This document shows positions 52,899-61,575 of a stretch of 64,000 bases of DNA, piece by piece. The notes below the pieces were generated by a model. The model worked only from the letters and a program-made list of their open reading frames with translations, was not told where the DNA came from and did no database searches. The translations under genes and the position numbers were made by a program. Positions within the stretch are counted from its first letter, which is position 1, and each line of letters begins with the position of its first letter. Source of the DNA: an uncultured Alphaproteobacteria bacterium (GTDB lineage: Bacteria > Pseudomonadota > Alphaproteobacteria > CAAHEQ01 > UBA3637); contig CALXXX010000021.1 of NCBI GenBank assembly GCA_944392795.1, forward strand, positions 1-64,000, in the 5' to 3' direction.

Positions 52899-54302
52899 TT
52901 ACCTTTTAGGATATAAGTCAGGTAAATGTTTTTTCTTATGTTTCTTTTGACGCATCAAGAAGAAGAACAATAAAAATGTTCCGGCCAAGCCGATGCATAA
53001 GCCGCCCAAGAAGAACAACCAAGCATTTTCTTCCGCATAAGGGGAGAGAGATATTTCTGGTTTCGGCGCTTCTATTGTTTCAATAGGTTGAACAATGTTT
53101 GACGTTCCGAAAGCTTGGAATTGTCTCGAAGGAAGAGTTGTTGTTTCTTGTTTTCCAGTCGTCACATTAAACCAATTTAAAGCAATGGGAGGAAGGTTAA
53201 TAGAGCTTGCCGTCAAAGGGATAATCACAAAAGAGCGCTCTTCGATACCAATTAGTCCTTCACTGGTTGCGTAAGCATTGCTTTTCTGGGGTGCTTCGGG
53301 ATAGACTTTAAAGTTTGGACCATCTGTCATTGTAATATCAGGAAGTTGTGTTCCAAGGACGCCTTTTGCTTCTATACGAATTGTTCTTGTTAAAGGCGCT
53401 CCGACTTGAATTTCTTGTCGATTGGGTTGAAAGGCTTCTGTCATTGTCAAGTGACGAGCCGGTAACCACCATTGTCCGACTAATTCTTGCGGCTTTGGCA
53501 AAACTGTCAGAGAAAGAGGCTCGGCACGAACAAAAACTTCTTCTTGCATGGAGGATAAACCTCGATAGATAATATCTCCGGGAAAACCAAAAGGGTCTAA
53601 CAGGCTTCTGTCTGTTCCGGATGTGCGAGGAGAGAAAATAAATCCTCTAAAAGCCGCCGGTTTTACACTTAAATTTGTTCCGGCTTCTTTTGGAAAAATA
53701 ACAAACTGTTTTTCAATAACTTGATAAGTTTGTCCATTTCTTTCATCCGTGTAAGCTCGATCATTCCCGATAGCTTGGATTTCTGCTCCTTCAAGTTGCG
53801 GAGGTAAAATCTCGCCATCTACAATTCCCATTCGATCATAAAGACGTACGGTGTAAATGAGTTCGCTATTTTCATAGACTTCTGAGGCTGAAAGAGAACC
53901 TTCAATAAATAAACCATCTTCTTTGTTTTCTTGCTTGATAGCAGAAGAAGCGGAGGCAACAGTTAAAGTGACGGGTTTTGTCATTTCTCCTTCCCAATTT
54001 AGCGAGGGAATAGTTAGTGTTCCTACCTTTAACGGAATTAAGTTAATGCGTATTTCATATTGAGAGGAAAGAACACCGTTGATAATAGAGGTGCGTTGAC
54101 TAGTCGCTTGACCGGCTAATTCAAAGTTTTCTTTTAGAGAGCTTAAATCAGGCGCTTTTGTTTTTTTATCTGAAGAAGAAAGAATAAGTTCAACACTTTG
54201 TCCTTCGTTTATTTGGGAACGATTTAATGTTGCAGAAACAGTTGCATAAGCCAAGTTGGCCCATATCCACATGATAGAAAGATAAAACAGTTTTTTTATC
54301 AT
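52899..54302 (-). CDS. batD: BatD-family protein (oxygen tolerance/protein)
   Basis: 467 aa. Signal peptide MIKKLFYLSIMWIWANLAYA. SATLNRSQINEGQSVELILS and KFVIFPKEAGTNLSVKPAAF-type beta strands, and EKQFVIFP, are those of BatD proteins; one C-terminal span (AWLFFLGGLCIGLAGTFLLFFF) is followed by a basic tail. In Bacteroides and others Bat proteins respond to oxygen or stress, in complexes with the VWA partners. Overlaps the upstream gene by four bases. No moxR or DUF58 gene is in view upstream. Confidence 0.85.
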   Translation of the reverse strand: MIKKLFYLSIMWIWANLAYATVSATLNRSQINEGQSVELILSSSDKKTKAPDLSSLKENFELAGQATSQRTSIINGVLSSQYEIRINLIPLKVGTLTIPSLNWEGEMTKPVTLTVASASSAIKQENKEDGLFIEGSLSASEVYENSELIYTVRLYDRMGIVDGEILPPQLEGAEIQAIGNDRAYTDERNGQTYQVIEKQFVIFPKEAGTNLSVKPAAFRGFIFSPRTSGTDRSLLDPFGFPGDIIYRGLSSMQEEVFVRAEPLSLTVLPKPQELVGQWWLPARHLTMTEAFQPNRQEIQVGAPLTRTIRIEAKGVLGTQLPDITMTDGPNFKVYPEAPQKSNAYATSEGLIGIEERSFVIIPLTASSINLPPIALNWFNVTTGKQETTTLPSRQFQAFGTSNIVQPIETIEAPKPEISLSPYAEENAWLFFLGGLCIGLAGTFLLFFFLMRQKKHKKKHLPDLYPKR

Positions 54303-56002
54303 TTTTGTGCCTCATATTGTCTTAAAAGCCGAATTCGAAGAAGACGGCCAGGGTCAGAATCAATCCGTTCCAACCATTCTTCTTGCTGTTGATTAGCTCC
54401 GGAGATGACGGGTCCTTCTTGCTCTGAAGAAGGAGCAGCGTTTTTTTCAGAAAGTTCAACTTTTTGTTCTTGTTTTCCCTTTTCTCCTTGAGCAGATTGA
54501 GAATCTTTGCTTTTTCCAGATTGCTTATTATCTTCTTTTTCCGTGTTTTTCTGATTTTCTTGAATATTGCTTTCGTTTTCTCTATCGGAAGAGTTTGTTT
54601 CAGAAGAGGTATTTTTTTGATTTTCTGTTCCTTCGTTAGGAGATTCATTTTGGGATGCACTTTGTTGTTCATTTTCCGTTGTATCGGAAGATGTATTCTT
54701 TTGATTTTCTGCATCATTGTTTTGATTACCGGTTTGAGAATCTTGCGACTGATTTTGTTGGGCCTGCTGTTGTTGTTTTTTGAGATAATCTAAATTAAAA
54801 GCTGCATCTTCATGTTGTGGATTTTGTTTTAATACGGTTTCATAAGTTTGAATCGCTTCATCTATTTTTCCTTGAAAAGCAAGAGCATTTCCTAGATTAT
54901 ATAATGCATCTGTTCCTATTCCTTGGCTAAAAAGCTGAGCTGCTTTATCATAGTTTCCAGCTCGATAAGCGTCAACTGCTTGTTGTTGAATATTGAAGTC
55001 CACTTGTTCAGAACGTTTCCAAGGGTCGGCCCAAGTTTGCGAAGGAAGTAATAAACAGATTGTAAAAAGAAAAAGAATCCCGTGTCGAAATAATAAAGCC
55101 GTTAATGGCAATAAAAGAATAAGGCCATAAATACCGAAATCTTGATATAGGTTCAAAGAAGTCGTTGGAGCTTTTTGTTTTTCCAGTTGGACATTTTCCA
55201 AAAGTCGCTTTAAATCCTGTTCTCCGAGAGAAGCTGTTTCATATTGAGCCCCTTGTTTTAATAAGCTGCTGTTTAATCCAGACAAAACAGGTATGCCGGG
55301 TGTTTTTTCCCAAAATTTTCCGGAAGGAAGCTGCACAGGTTTAGGTTCTGTTTCATTTCCAAAACCTAAGACAGAAACAGGATAGGGGGTGTTACGAACA
55401 GTCGACATAAGTTTTTCGGGCTCAGAAAGTCCTCCGGTTAACAGAAGGATTTGTCCTTTTTCAAACCCGGCTTGTTTAAGAAGCGAGGCAGCTCGTTTGA
55501 TACCGATAGAAGGATTTTCTCCTTGAACCGGCATAACTTTTTCCGTTAAGGAGGGAAGAATATTTTCAAAGATTTTTTTATCAGAAGTCATCGGTAAAAC
55601 CGTATAAGCTTTTTCATCTGTTAAAACGAGACCGAAATCAGCATCTTTTTGTAGTTGCAGCAAATCATAAAGTTTTAATCGCGCTTGAAATAATTTTTCT
55701 GGTGTCATTGCCGGAGACATATCAACAACAACGGCAATTCCTTTTCGCGCAATTCCTGTTTCAATCGGTTTTTTTTCTAAAGCCGGTCCAGCAGCACAGA
55801 GAACAGCCAAAGCCCATAAAAGGAGCATAAGCCAAGTATACAAGTGCCATTTTTTATCTTTGAAGCGCACGATTAGATAGGGTAAAAGATGAGGATCACA
55901 CACATTTTTCCATGTTCCTCCGCTTTGATGATGACGTCGTATCCAAAAGAGAACAATAGGTGCCAGCAGTAATAAAAGAAACCAAGGTCTTAAAAAAATC
56001 AA
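54299..56002 (-). CDS. BatB-BatC fusion: VWA domain, TPR and low-complexity tail
   Basis: 567 aa from a TTG at 56002, which forms a TTGA overlap with the batA stop and follows AAAGGACGG; the ATG at 56068 lies inside batA. Membrane spans (LRPWFLLLLLAPIVLFWI and another near 60), VWA motif VVDMSPAM (a MIDAS-like D-x-S-x-x). Then a span near 300, a TPR (ALYNLGNALAFQGKIDEAIQ, YETVLKQNPQHEDAAFNLDY), and a 130-residue Q/N/S/E-rich tail (QNQSQDSQTGNQNNDAENQ). Bat proteins B and C are often separate; here fused. Confidence 0.82.
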   Translation of the reverse strand: MIFLRPWFLLLLLAPIVLFWIRRHHQSGGTWKNVCDPHLLPYLIVRFKDKKWHLYTWLMLLLWALAVLCAAGPALEKKPIETGIARKGIAVVVDMSPAMTPEKLFQARLKLYDLLQLQKDADFGLVLTDEKAYTVLPMTSDKKIFENILPSLTEKVMPVQGENPSIGIKRAASLLKQAGFEKGQILLLTGGLSEPEKLMSTVRNTPYPVSVLGFGNETEPKPVQLPSGKFWEKTPGIPVLSGLNSSLLKQGAQYETASLGEQDLKRLLENVQLEKQKAPTTSLNLYQDFGIYGLILLLPLTALLFRHGILFLFTICLLLPSQTWADPWKRSEQVDFNIQQQAVDAYRAGNYDKAAQLFSQGIGTDALYNLGNALAFQGKIDEAIQTYETVLKQNPQHEDAAFNLDYLKKQQQQAQQNQSQDSQTGNQNNDAENQKNTSSDTTENEQQSASQNESPNEGTENQKNTSSETNSSDRENESNIQENQKNTEKEDNKQSGKSKDSQSAQGEKGKQEQKVELSEKNAAPSSEQEGPVISGANQQQEEWLERIDSDPGRLLRIRLLRQYEAQK

Positions 56003-56967
56003 GATACCCGTCCTTTCAGGATAAAACCTATTAAGAATAAAGAAAGAGAACATAATAAGGGTATCCAAAATAATTCTTGAATTGGTCGAATTTGAAGCTG
56101 TTCAATTTCAATGGGTTCTAAACGATTAATTTGGTCATAAACTTGTTTGAGGTCATCTGTTGAACGAACTCTAAAATAAGATCCTCCGGTTTTTTGAGCC
56201 ATGTCCTTTAATAATTCTTCATCTAAATTATTAGGAATGGGTTGTCCGAAGAAAGAACCGACGAAATCAGGTCCAAGCCCGATACTATATACTTTCACTC
56301 CCATGCTTTGAGCTAAATCAATAGCCTTTTGTGGTTGTAAGACACCTGCATTAGCGACGCCGTCAGATAGAAAAATAATCACTTTTGCTTCTTGAGGTAA
56401 ATCTTTCATATTTTTTAATGCCAACCCCAGAGCATCTCCGATCGCTGTTTGTTCTCCGGCAAGACCAACCGTTGCTTCTTTTAACATACTGCGTACAGTT
56501 GTCATATCCATTGTTAAAGGGACATATTGATACGCTTCTGTTCCGAATAAGATAATGCCGATAGCGTCTCCTGTTCTTTTTCGAAGAAAGTCATCAGCCA
56601 TTTGTCGAACGGCTTCAACACGTGTCATGCGTTTATTGTTAAGCATAAAATCTCTTTCTAACATTGAACCGGAAATATCAAGGACAAGCATCACTTGACG
56701 TGCTTCAGAAGGCATATAATGAGCCTCGCCTAACCAAACAGGGCGCATTCCTGCAATGACAAGAAAACACCAGGCGAAGAAAAAAAGGCTTTTTAGGAAA
56801 AAAGGAGAAACATGAAACACGGGTCCCATTGTTTCACTGAAAGCATGGAAAAAAGGAACTCGGAGCGCATCTTGTCCTTCTCCATTTGTCAAAGGTTTGA
56901 TAAGCCAAGCGACAATAAATGGTAATGGTAGTATTAAAAGAACATAAGGCCAGATAAATTCAAACAT
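55999..56967 (-). CDS. batA: BatA-type VWA-domain membrane protein
   Basis: 322 aa from ATG 56967 (AAGGAGAAA upstream). Two N-terminal spans (LLILPLPFIVAWLI; SLFFFAWCFLVIAGM), the MIDAS motif VMLVLDISGSMLERDF, TAIGDALGLALKNMKD and FLSDGVANAGVL, and a final span (LLCSLSLFLIGFILKGR). The metal site D-x-S-x-S is complete, so it can bind a partner through metal. First gene of the Bat operon. Confidence 0.88.
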   Translation of the reverse strand: MFEFIWPYVLLILPLPFIVAWLIKPLTNGEGQDALRVPFFHAFSETMGPVFHVSPFFLKSLFFFAWCFLVIAGMRPVWLGEAHYMPSEARQVMLVLDISGSMLERDFMLNNKRMTRVEAVRQMADDFLRKRTGDAIGIILFGTEAYQYVPLTMDMTTVRSMLKEATVGLAGEQTAIGDALGLALKNMKDLPQEAKVIIFLSDGVANAGVLQPQKAIDLAQSMGVKVYSIGLGPDFVGSFFGQPIPNNLDEELLKDMAQKTGGSYFRVRSTDDLKQVYDQINRLEPIEIEQLQIRPIQELFWIPLLCSLSLFLIGFILKGRVS

Positions 56968-57038
56968 TTTTTCTCCTTTTCCCAATATAAGGAGTTTTAA
57001 AGGATTTTTAAAGCATAAAAAGAAAAAATTATTTAAAT

Positions 57039-57317
57039 TTATTCTTCAAAGAATTTAGCATTTACTAGAGCAGCTAATCCTTTTTGAGCTTCTAAGGCGT
57101 CAATTCCGCTTGTTAAAACTTTAATAGATGTTCCTTGAGCCGCAGCCAGCATCATCAATCCCATAATTGAGTGACCTGATACTCGTTGTCCATCTTTTTC
57201 TACCCAAATTTCAGCATTGTATTTATCAGCTTCTTTGACAAAAGCAGAAGCTGCTCTGGCATGAAGACCTTTTTTATTTTGAATATGAAGCGTAATGACA
57301 GAAACTTCAGAGCACAT
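57039..57317 (-). CDS. ptsH: PTS phosphocarrier protein HPr
   Basis: 92 aa from ATG 57317. NKKGLHARAASAFVKEADKY holds the phospho-His19; SGHSIMGLMMLAAAQGT holds Ser50, target of HprK, encoded two genes up. Takes phosphate from EI and gives it to EIIA. In alphaproteobacteria these proteins mostly regulate rather than carry sugars. EI is not in the window. Confidence 0.93.
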   Translation of the reverse strand: MCSEVSVITLHIQNKKGLHARAASAFVKEADKYNAEIWVEKDGQRVSGHSIMGLMMLAAAQGTSIKVLTSGIDALEAQKGLAALVNAKFFEE

Positions 57318-57324
57318 TTGACAC

Positions 57325-57720
57325 CTACAGTAATAATTCAGAAGCAACATTAATGTACTTACGTCCAGCTTCGGCCCCTAGATTGACGAGCTCCTTGAGG
57401 GAGACATTTTCTCGTTCGCGAACTAATTTAATCAGCATAGGTAAGTTTAACCCAGCGATGACTTCAACTTTCCGTCCATTCATAACAGAAATTGCTAAAT
57501 TTGAAGGGGTTCCTCCGAACATATCTGTAGCGACACAAACGCCATCTCCTTCTTCCAAAGCTTCAACTTCTTGCAAAATATGAGCTCTACAAACCTCTAT
57601 ATCATCACAAGCTTCGATACAGACAGCTTTCACATTTGGCTGTGGACCAACGACATGTTCCATTGCAGCGATCATTTCTTTGGCTAAGTTTCCATGTGTC
57701 ACCAACAAAATTCCAATCAT
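57325..57720 (-). CDS. PTS mannose-type EIIA
   Basis: 131 aa from ATG 57720 (AGGATAAGAAG upstream). MIGILLVTHGNLAKEMIAA carries the phospho-His9 and DMFGGTPSNLAISVM the mannose-family signature. Between hprK and ptsH on one operon, as in alphaproteobacteria with a regulatory PTS lacking membrane transport parts. Confidence 0.93.
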   Translation of the reverse strand: MIGILLVTHGNLAKEMIAAMEHVVGPQPNVKAVCIEACDDIEVCRAHILQEVEALEEGDGVCVATDMFGGTPSNLAISVMNGRKVEVIAGLNLPMLIKLVRERENVSLKELVNLGAEAGRKYINVASELLL

Positions 57721-57772
57721 CTTCTTATCCTTCCGTTTTGCTTTTTTTGTTTTAACACTTTTTCTGAAAAGT

Positions 57773-58195
57773 TCAAGCAAAAAAGGAAGCTTCTTGTGTT
57801 AAAGCGACTTTGACTTTTGCTGTAAAACTCGCTTCGAATGGATTTAAAACGAGTTGTGGAATGCGGAGATTGAGAACTTCAAAATAGTTTATTTCAGGCA
57901 TGCGAGGAACGGAGACAGGAGGTGTTAAATCAATTGCTAAAGCCAGTTGGGTTTTTGCTTTGAAAGTACAATGAATTAGCCCAATACCTCTGACTTCCAT
58001 CATGCCTTGTATCTGAGAGGGCGGAGAAGCCATTAAACAACCATCTACATTTTCCAAAAATACTTGATCGTCAGAGACTAATTGAGCACCGCTATCTATT
58101 AGTCTTAAAGCAGCATCTGATTTTCCTGAACCAGATGGACCTATCAATAAAATGCCTTTACCATTAAAATCAACACAAGATGCATGATAATACAT
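57773..58195 (-). CDS. hprK: Short HPr kinase/phosphorylase
   Basis: 140 aa from ATG 58195 (AACGGAGG upstream on its strand). The Walker A GPSGSGKSDAALRL lies at about 19-32, SDDQVFL, and MEVRGIGLIHC the HprK signature. Lacks the N-terminal domain of the Firmicutes enzyme, as is usual for alphaproteobacteria. It phosphorylates Ser50 of HPr. A frame extending to 58465 crosses tRNA-Arg and is rejected. Confidence 0.92.
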   Translation of the reverse strand: MYYHASCVDFNGKGILLIGPSGSGKSDAALRLIDSGAQLVSDDQVFLENVDGCLMASPPSQIQGMMEVRGIGLIHCTFKAKTQLALAIDLTPPVSVPRMPEINYFEVLNLRIPQLVLNPFEASFTAKVKVALTQEASFFA

Positions 58196-58284
58196 TTTTA
58201 ACCTCCGTTTTTTTAGGATACGCAGGATAAAAAAACTTGTCAAAACATATCTTTTTGAGTATCTTAAAAACGATAGAAAAATGT

Positions 58285-58361
58285 GGCCTTGTAGCTCAGC
58301 AGGATAGAGCACGGGATTCCTAATCCCGGGGTCGTGGGTTCGACTCCCGCCAAGGTCACCA
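58285..58361 (+). tRNA. tRNA-Arg (anticodon CCT)
   Basis: 77 bases with encoded CCA. Acceptor GGCCTTG/CAAGGTC (one G-T pair), D arm AGCTCAGCAGGATAGAGC, anticodon stem CGGGA/TCCCG around TTCCTAA (CCT, reads AGG), T arm GGGTTCGACTCCC. Its last A is the A of a downstream ATG; the next gene starts 13 bases later. Confidence 0.95.
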
Positions 58362-58374
58362 TGAAAGAGGCAAC

Positions 58375-59658
58375 ATGCAAAAACAAACACCAGAAGACCA
58401 AGTATTGGAAACACTAGACCGATTAACCGGAATAGAGACTTCGTTTTGTGCTGTTTATGTTGCAATGAGCCGATTATCTGCTGAAAATAGAGGATATCGA
58501 CAATTAGAAATTGTTTCTAAACTATTCGAGCCCTTGTTGAATCATGCACAAAGTCGGCTTTTTTTGCTGAGTAATCACGATTTTCTTTTAATTACAGCTA
58601 ATCCGTCATTAGAAAGCATTGATGATGTCTTATATCAAATTAAAAGTCTTTTTCAGGATGATGTTTTAATTTCTCTTCAAAAACCGTCTGATTTCGAACA
58701 AATCTTTTTTTTAGACAGAGAAATGGATCGTTTGAAAGCGTTAATTGAGGCTCATCGTCAAAAGGAAACGGATCGTGTTCAGATTCCTTCTGCACCTTCA
58801 TCGGTTGAAGCATTTACTCCGGAAATTTTAGAAAAAATACTCGGCTCTTTAGAGCACATGGATACATTAGACTTTATTCGTCGACAAGCTGTTGTGCGGT
58901 TATCTCCTAAAGGACAGAATAAAGTTTTTTTCCATGAATATTATACTTCTATTTTAAACCTTCAAAAAGCCTTATGTCCTTCAACAGATTTATTGACAGA
59001 AAAAGCATTATTTCATCAGCTGACGGAAACACTAGATCGAAGAATGTTAGGAGCTCTTAGTCACGTTTCCCTTTATGATTATCCACCGGCGATTAGTTTG
59101 AATTTAAATATTTCCTCTTTATCAACGCCTATTTTTGAAAAGTTGGCCAAAAGTTGGCCAACACGCTTGATCGTTGAGTTTCAATTATCTGATATTTTTA
59201 CAAATTTAAAAGGCTATCATCAAGCCGTTAAGATGTTGCATGATAAAGGTCATTTAGTCGCATTAGATAATATTACAGCTTCGGATTTTCAGTATTTGGA
59301 TATTTTACGATTAGGTGCTGATTTTGTGAAATTGTTTTGGTCTCCTAAATGGACACAATCTGAATATGAACGTTCTCTTTACGCTCTGATTAAAAGCAAT
59401 CCCAAAGCCGGATTGATTTTATCCAGATGTGGTTCAGAAGATGCTTTGCAGTGGGGACAAAAAGTTGGATTACACTATTTCCAAGGTCGTTTTATCGATG
59501 CGATTTTAGCGGCGCTGGCTAAGAATAGTTGTACCTTTGGACAAGAGTGTACTTTATCGACATGTTTGATTTGCAGAAGTGTTTTATCTGGCAAATTACG
59601 GCAGCAATGTGTTCATCAGCGGCATTTAGATGCTCCGATTGAAATTAAGGTGAAATAA
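58375..59658 (+). CDS. Degenerate EAL-domain protein 1, with C-terminal Cys cluster
   Basis: 427 aa. The C-terminal half (about 200-385) has the EAL fold pattern: AISLNLNISSLSTPIFEKL, RLIVEFQLSDIF, GHLVALDNITASDFQYLDIL, LGADFVKLFWSPKW, and GLHYFQGRFID. The catalytic E-A-L is V-E-F and the metal-binding D-D-F-G is D-N-I-T, so c-di-GMP hydrolysis is unlikely. The end carries CTFGQECTLSTCLICRS, a possible zinc site. A tandem paralog follows after one base. It probably binds, not degrades, a ligand or partner. Confidence 0.75.
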   Translation: MQKQTPEDQVLETLDRLTGIETSFCAVYVAMSRLSAENRGYRQLEIVSKLFEPLLNHAQSRLFLLSNHDFLLITANPSLESIDDVLYQIKSLFQDDVLISLQKPSDFEQIFFLDREMDRLKALIEAHRQKETDRVQIPSAPSSVEAFTPEILEKILGSLEHMDTLDFIRRQAVVRLSPKGQNKVFFHEYYTSILNLQKALCPSTDLLTEKALFHQLTETLDRRMLGALSHVSLYDYPPAISLNLNISSLSTPIFEKLAKSWPTRLIVEFQLSDIFTNLKGYHQAVKMLHDKGHLVALDNITASDFQYLDILRLGADFVKLFWSPKWTQSEYERSLYALIKSNPKAGLILSRCGSEDALQWGQKVGLHYFQGRFIDAILAALAKNSCTFGQECTLSTCLICRSVLSGKLRQQCVHQRHLDAPIEIKVK

Positions 59659-59659
59659 G

Positions 59660-60841
59660 ATGTCAGGAACGCTTGGAGATTTAGTTCAGTTTTTGGAAAA
59701 AATTCGAGAAGAGCCTAAAGGATGGGTTCTCGGATTGTTTTTTGAAAAAATTTCTTCTGTTCTAACAGGTGAAAAATTAAAAGTCATTATAGATAATTTA
59801 AGGGTTTTTGAAAATGAACGTTTGTGTCGTTTGTTCTTATCTGAAAAGGAGGCTTTTCTTTTTGTTTCCGAGACCAGACCGGATGATTTGAAAGCTCTTT
59901 TAATTAAAATTCGTTTTTTGTCTGGGGTGCAAAATACCCTTCCTAAAGAGGGAGAAACTTATGTTATTTTTCATTTAACGGAAGATTTTCAAAAGTTAAT
60001 GGATCAATTAAAGGGGATGACGACTGTTCCCAATAAACCTGTTTTAACGGCTGTTTCTCCTTTAACTCAGGTTTTTCAAACGCATACAGATTCTATGCCT
60101 TTTACGCCAGCTTTGTTAGGACAGTTGGAACGAGCATTGCAACATGCTGACTTATCTAATATTACACGTCGGCAACCAGTATGTGCGATTGTTGGAAAGT
60201 CTCCTCCTTTAGAGCTGTTTGAAGAAATATATGTTGCTTTATCAGACTTGCGTAAAGCTTTGTGCCCTAATGTTGATATTTATGAGTCTCCTTGGCTGTT
60301 GGGGCGGTTATTGGAAACATTAGATCGTCGTGTCTTGGAAAGCATTATTCATCATGATGCAGGTTCTTTTAATAAAAATTTTAGTCTTAATTTAACGGTT
60401 AAAACTATTTTAGGACCAGACTTTCAAAAATTTGATGAAACACTTAATCCGACCTTGAAGGAAACAGTTCTTTTAGAAATTAAGCAAAGCGATATTTTTA
60501 CAGATATTTCGGCTTATTTAGCTGCCCGAACATTTGCTTCCAACAAAGGATATCGTATTTGTATTGATACGGTAACAGCCGATTCTCTTCTTTTTCTGAA
60601 CCGAGAAAAATTAGGTGCTGATTTTATTAAATTGATTTGGAATCAAGATTTGGTGAGCTTGGCGGAAGATAAAGCATTTATTCAGGCGCTAAAACAGAAT
60701 GATCCAAGTCGTGTTGTTTTATGCCGTATAGATGATAAAGTTGCTGTCGAATTGGGACAAGCTATAGGACTTTCTCTTTTCCAAGGATATTATATTCAAA
60801 AATTATTATATCAAAATCCAAAAGCACATAAGAGTCGGTAA
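59660..60841 (+). CDS. Degenerate EAL-domain protein 2 (tandem paralog)
   Basis: 393 aa with the same architecture: LNKNFSLNLTVKTILGPDFQKF-like FSLNLTVKTIL, LLEIKQSDIF, GYRICIDTVTADSLLFLNRE, LGADFIKLIWNQDLV, and GLSLFQGYYIQKLL. The middle ALCPNVDIYESPWLLGRLLE mirrors LCPSTDLLTEKALFHQLTE of the first protein. It lacks the C-terminal Cys cluster. The paired genes are an old tandem duplication; both lost the EAL catalytic residues. Confidence 0.75.
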   Translation: MSGTLGDLVQFLEKIREEPKGWVLGLFFEKISSVLTGEKLKVIIDNLRVFENERLCRLFLSEKEAFLFVSETRPDDLKALLIKIRFLSGVQNTLPKEGETYVIFHLTEDFQKLMDQLKGMTTVPNKPVLTAVSPLTQVFQTHTDSMPFTPALLGQLERALQHADLSNITRRQPVCAIVGKSPPLELFEEIYVALSDLRKALCPNVDIYESPWLLGRLLETLDRRVLESIIHHDAGSFNKNFSLNLTVKTILGPDFQKFDETLNPTLKETVLLEIKQSDIFTDISAYLAARTFASNKGYRICIDTVTADSLLFLNREKLGADFIKLIWNQDLVSLAEDKAFIQALKQNDPSRVVLCRIDDKVAVELGQAIGLSLFQGYYIQKLLYQNPKAHKSR

Positions 60842-60844
60842 CGT

Positions 60845-61423
60845 TTAGCAACTACTTCCATAACGTGGATCCCCTTCTGTACTGCAATAACAATCATAGT
60901 ATATTGTTTGTCCTTCAACAACAAATTTATGACAGAATTTTTGATCACTTTCATAATAATAAGAATCTGAACTCATAGGAGTTGCTTTGGTAGAATTATT
61001 TGCGCAATAATAGATTCCACCATTTTGTCGGATAGTGTTAGAAAAAGTAATATTTGTTGTAGTTCCACCCGATTGAACTGTTTGACTAGTATATCCTCCA
61101 CAGCAAGAACCATCTATAGCACCTGCTATACTATATTGTGAAAACGTTTGTGTTTGATAATCAGAAGAAGATGTAGAATCTGCTTGTATTTTACAGCAAG
61201 CATATACTATCTCACCTGTACTATTGATATAGTTCTTTACAAGTTGATATTCTCCTCCTCGTGTATCACAGCATTCCGCAGAAGAGCCATTCCAGTAAGC
61301 TTCTTCGTTCGCTTGACAAACCCTGTAAGCTTTTCTTTGTATCGTTTCAGCTTGAAGAGGAAAGGTGAAAGAAAAGAATAGAAACAATATTATGAAAAAT
61401 TGTTTTCGAATAAATTCAAACAT
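60845..61423 (-). CDS. Secreted Cys-rich protein (YWNG family member 2)
   Basis: 192 aa from ATG 61423 (GGAGGATTT upstream). Signal peptide ending PLQAE, then AYRVCQANEEAYWNGSSAECC as in 41027-41722. About 15 Cys in the mature chain. It is a shorter relative with the same first 40 residues after the signal. Stands between convergent EAL genes and rpoH. Likely extracytoplasmic. Confidence 0.75.
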   Translation of the reverse strand: MFEFIRKQFFIILFLFFSFTFPLQAETIQRKAYRVCQANEEAYWNGSSAECCDTRGGEYQLVKNYINSTGEIVYACCKIQADSTSSSDYQTQTFSQYSIAGAIDGSCCGGYTSQTVQSGGTTTNITFSNTIRQNGGIYYCANNSTKATPMSSDSYYYESDQKFCHKFVVEGQTIYYDCYCSTEGDPRYGSSC

Positions 61424-61575
61424 GAAAAATCCTCCAATACATTTCATACATATATTTTAATATATATTTTTTATTTTTTTGTCTATAAAATAATACATTT
61501 TCTACTTTTAGAATTGTTCTATTCAAAAAAGAAACAGTAAAATAACTTTTTAAGTCATAAAATATTCATATTAAG

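Noticed and set aside
58196-58465. Extension of the HprK frame to 230 aa
   Set aside because: It crosses tRNA-Arg; the ATG at 58195 has a good ribosome site and fits the family length.
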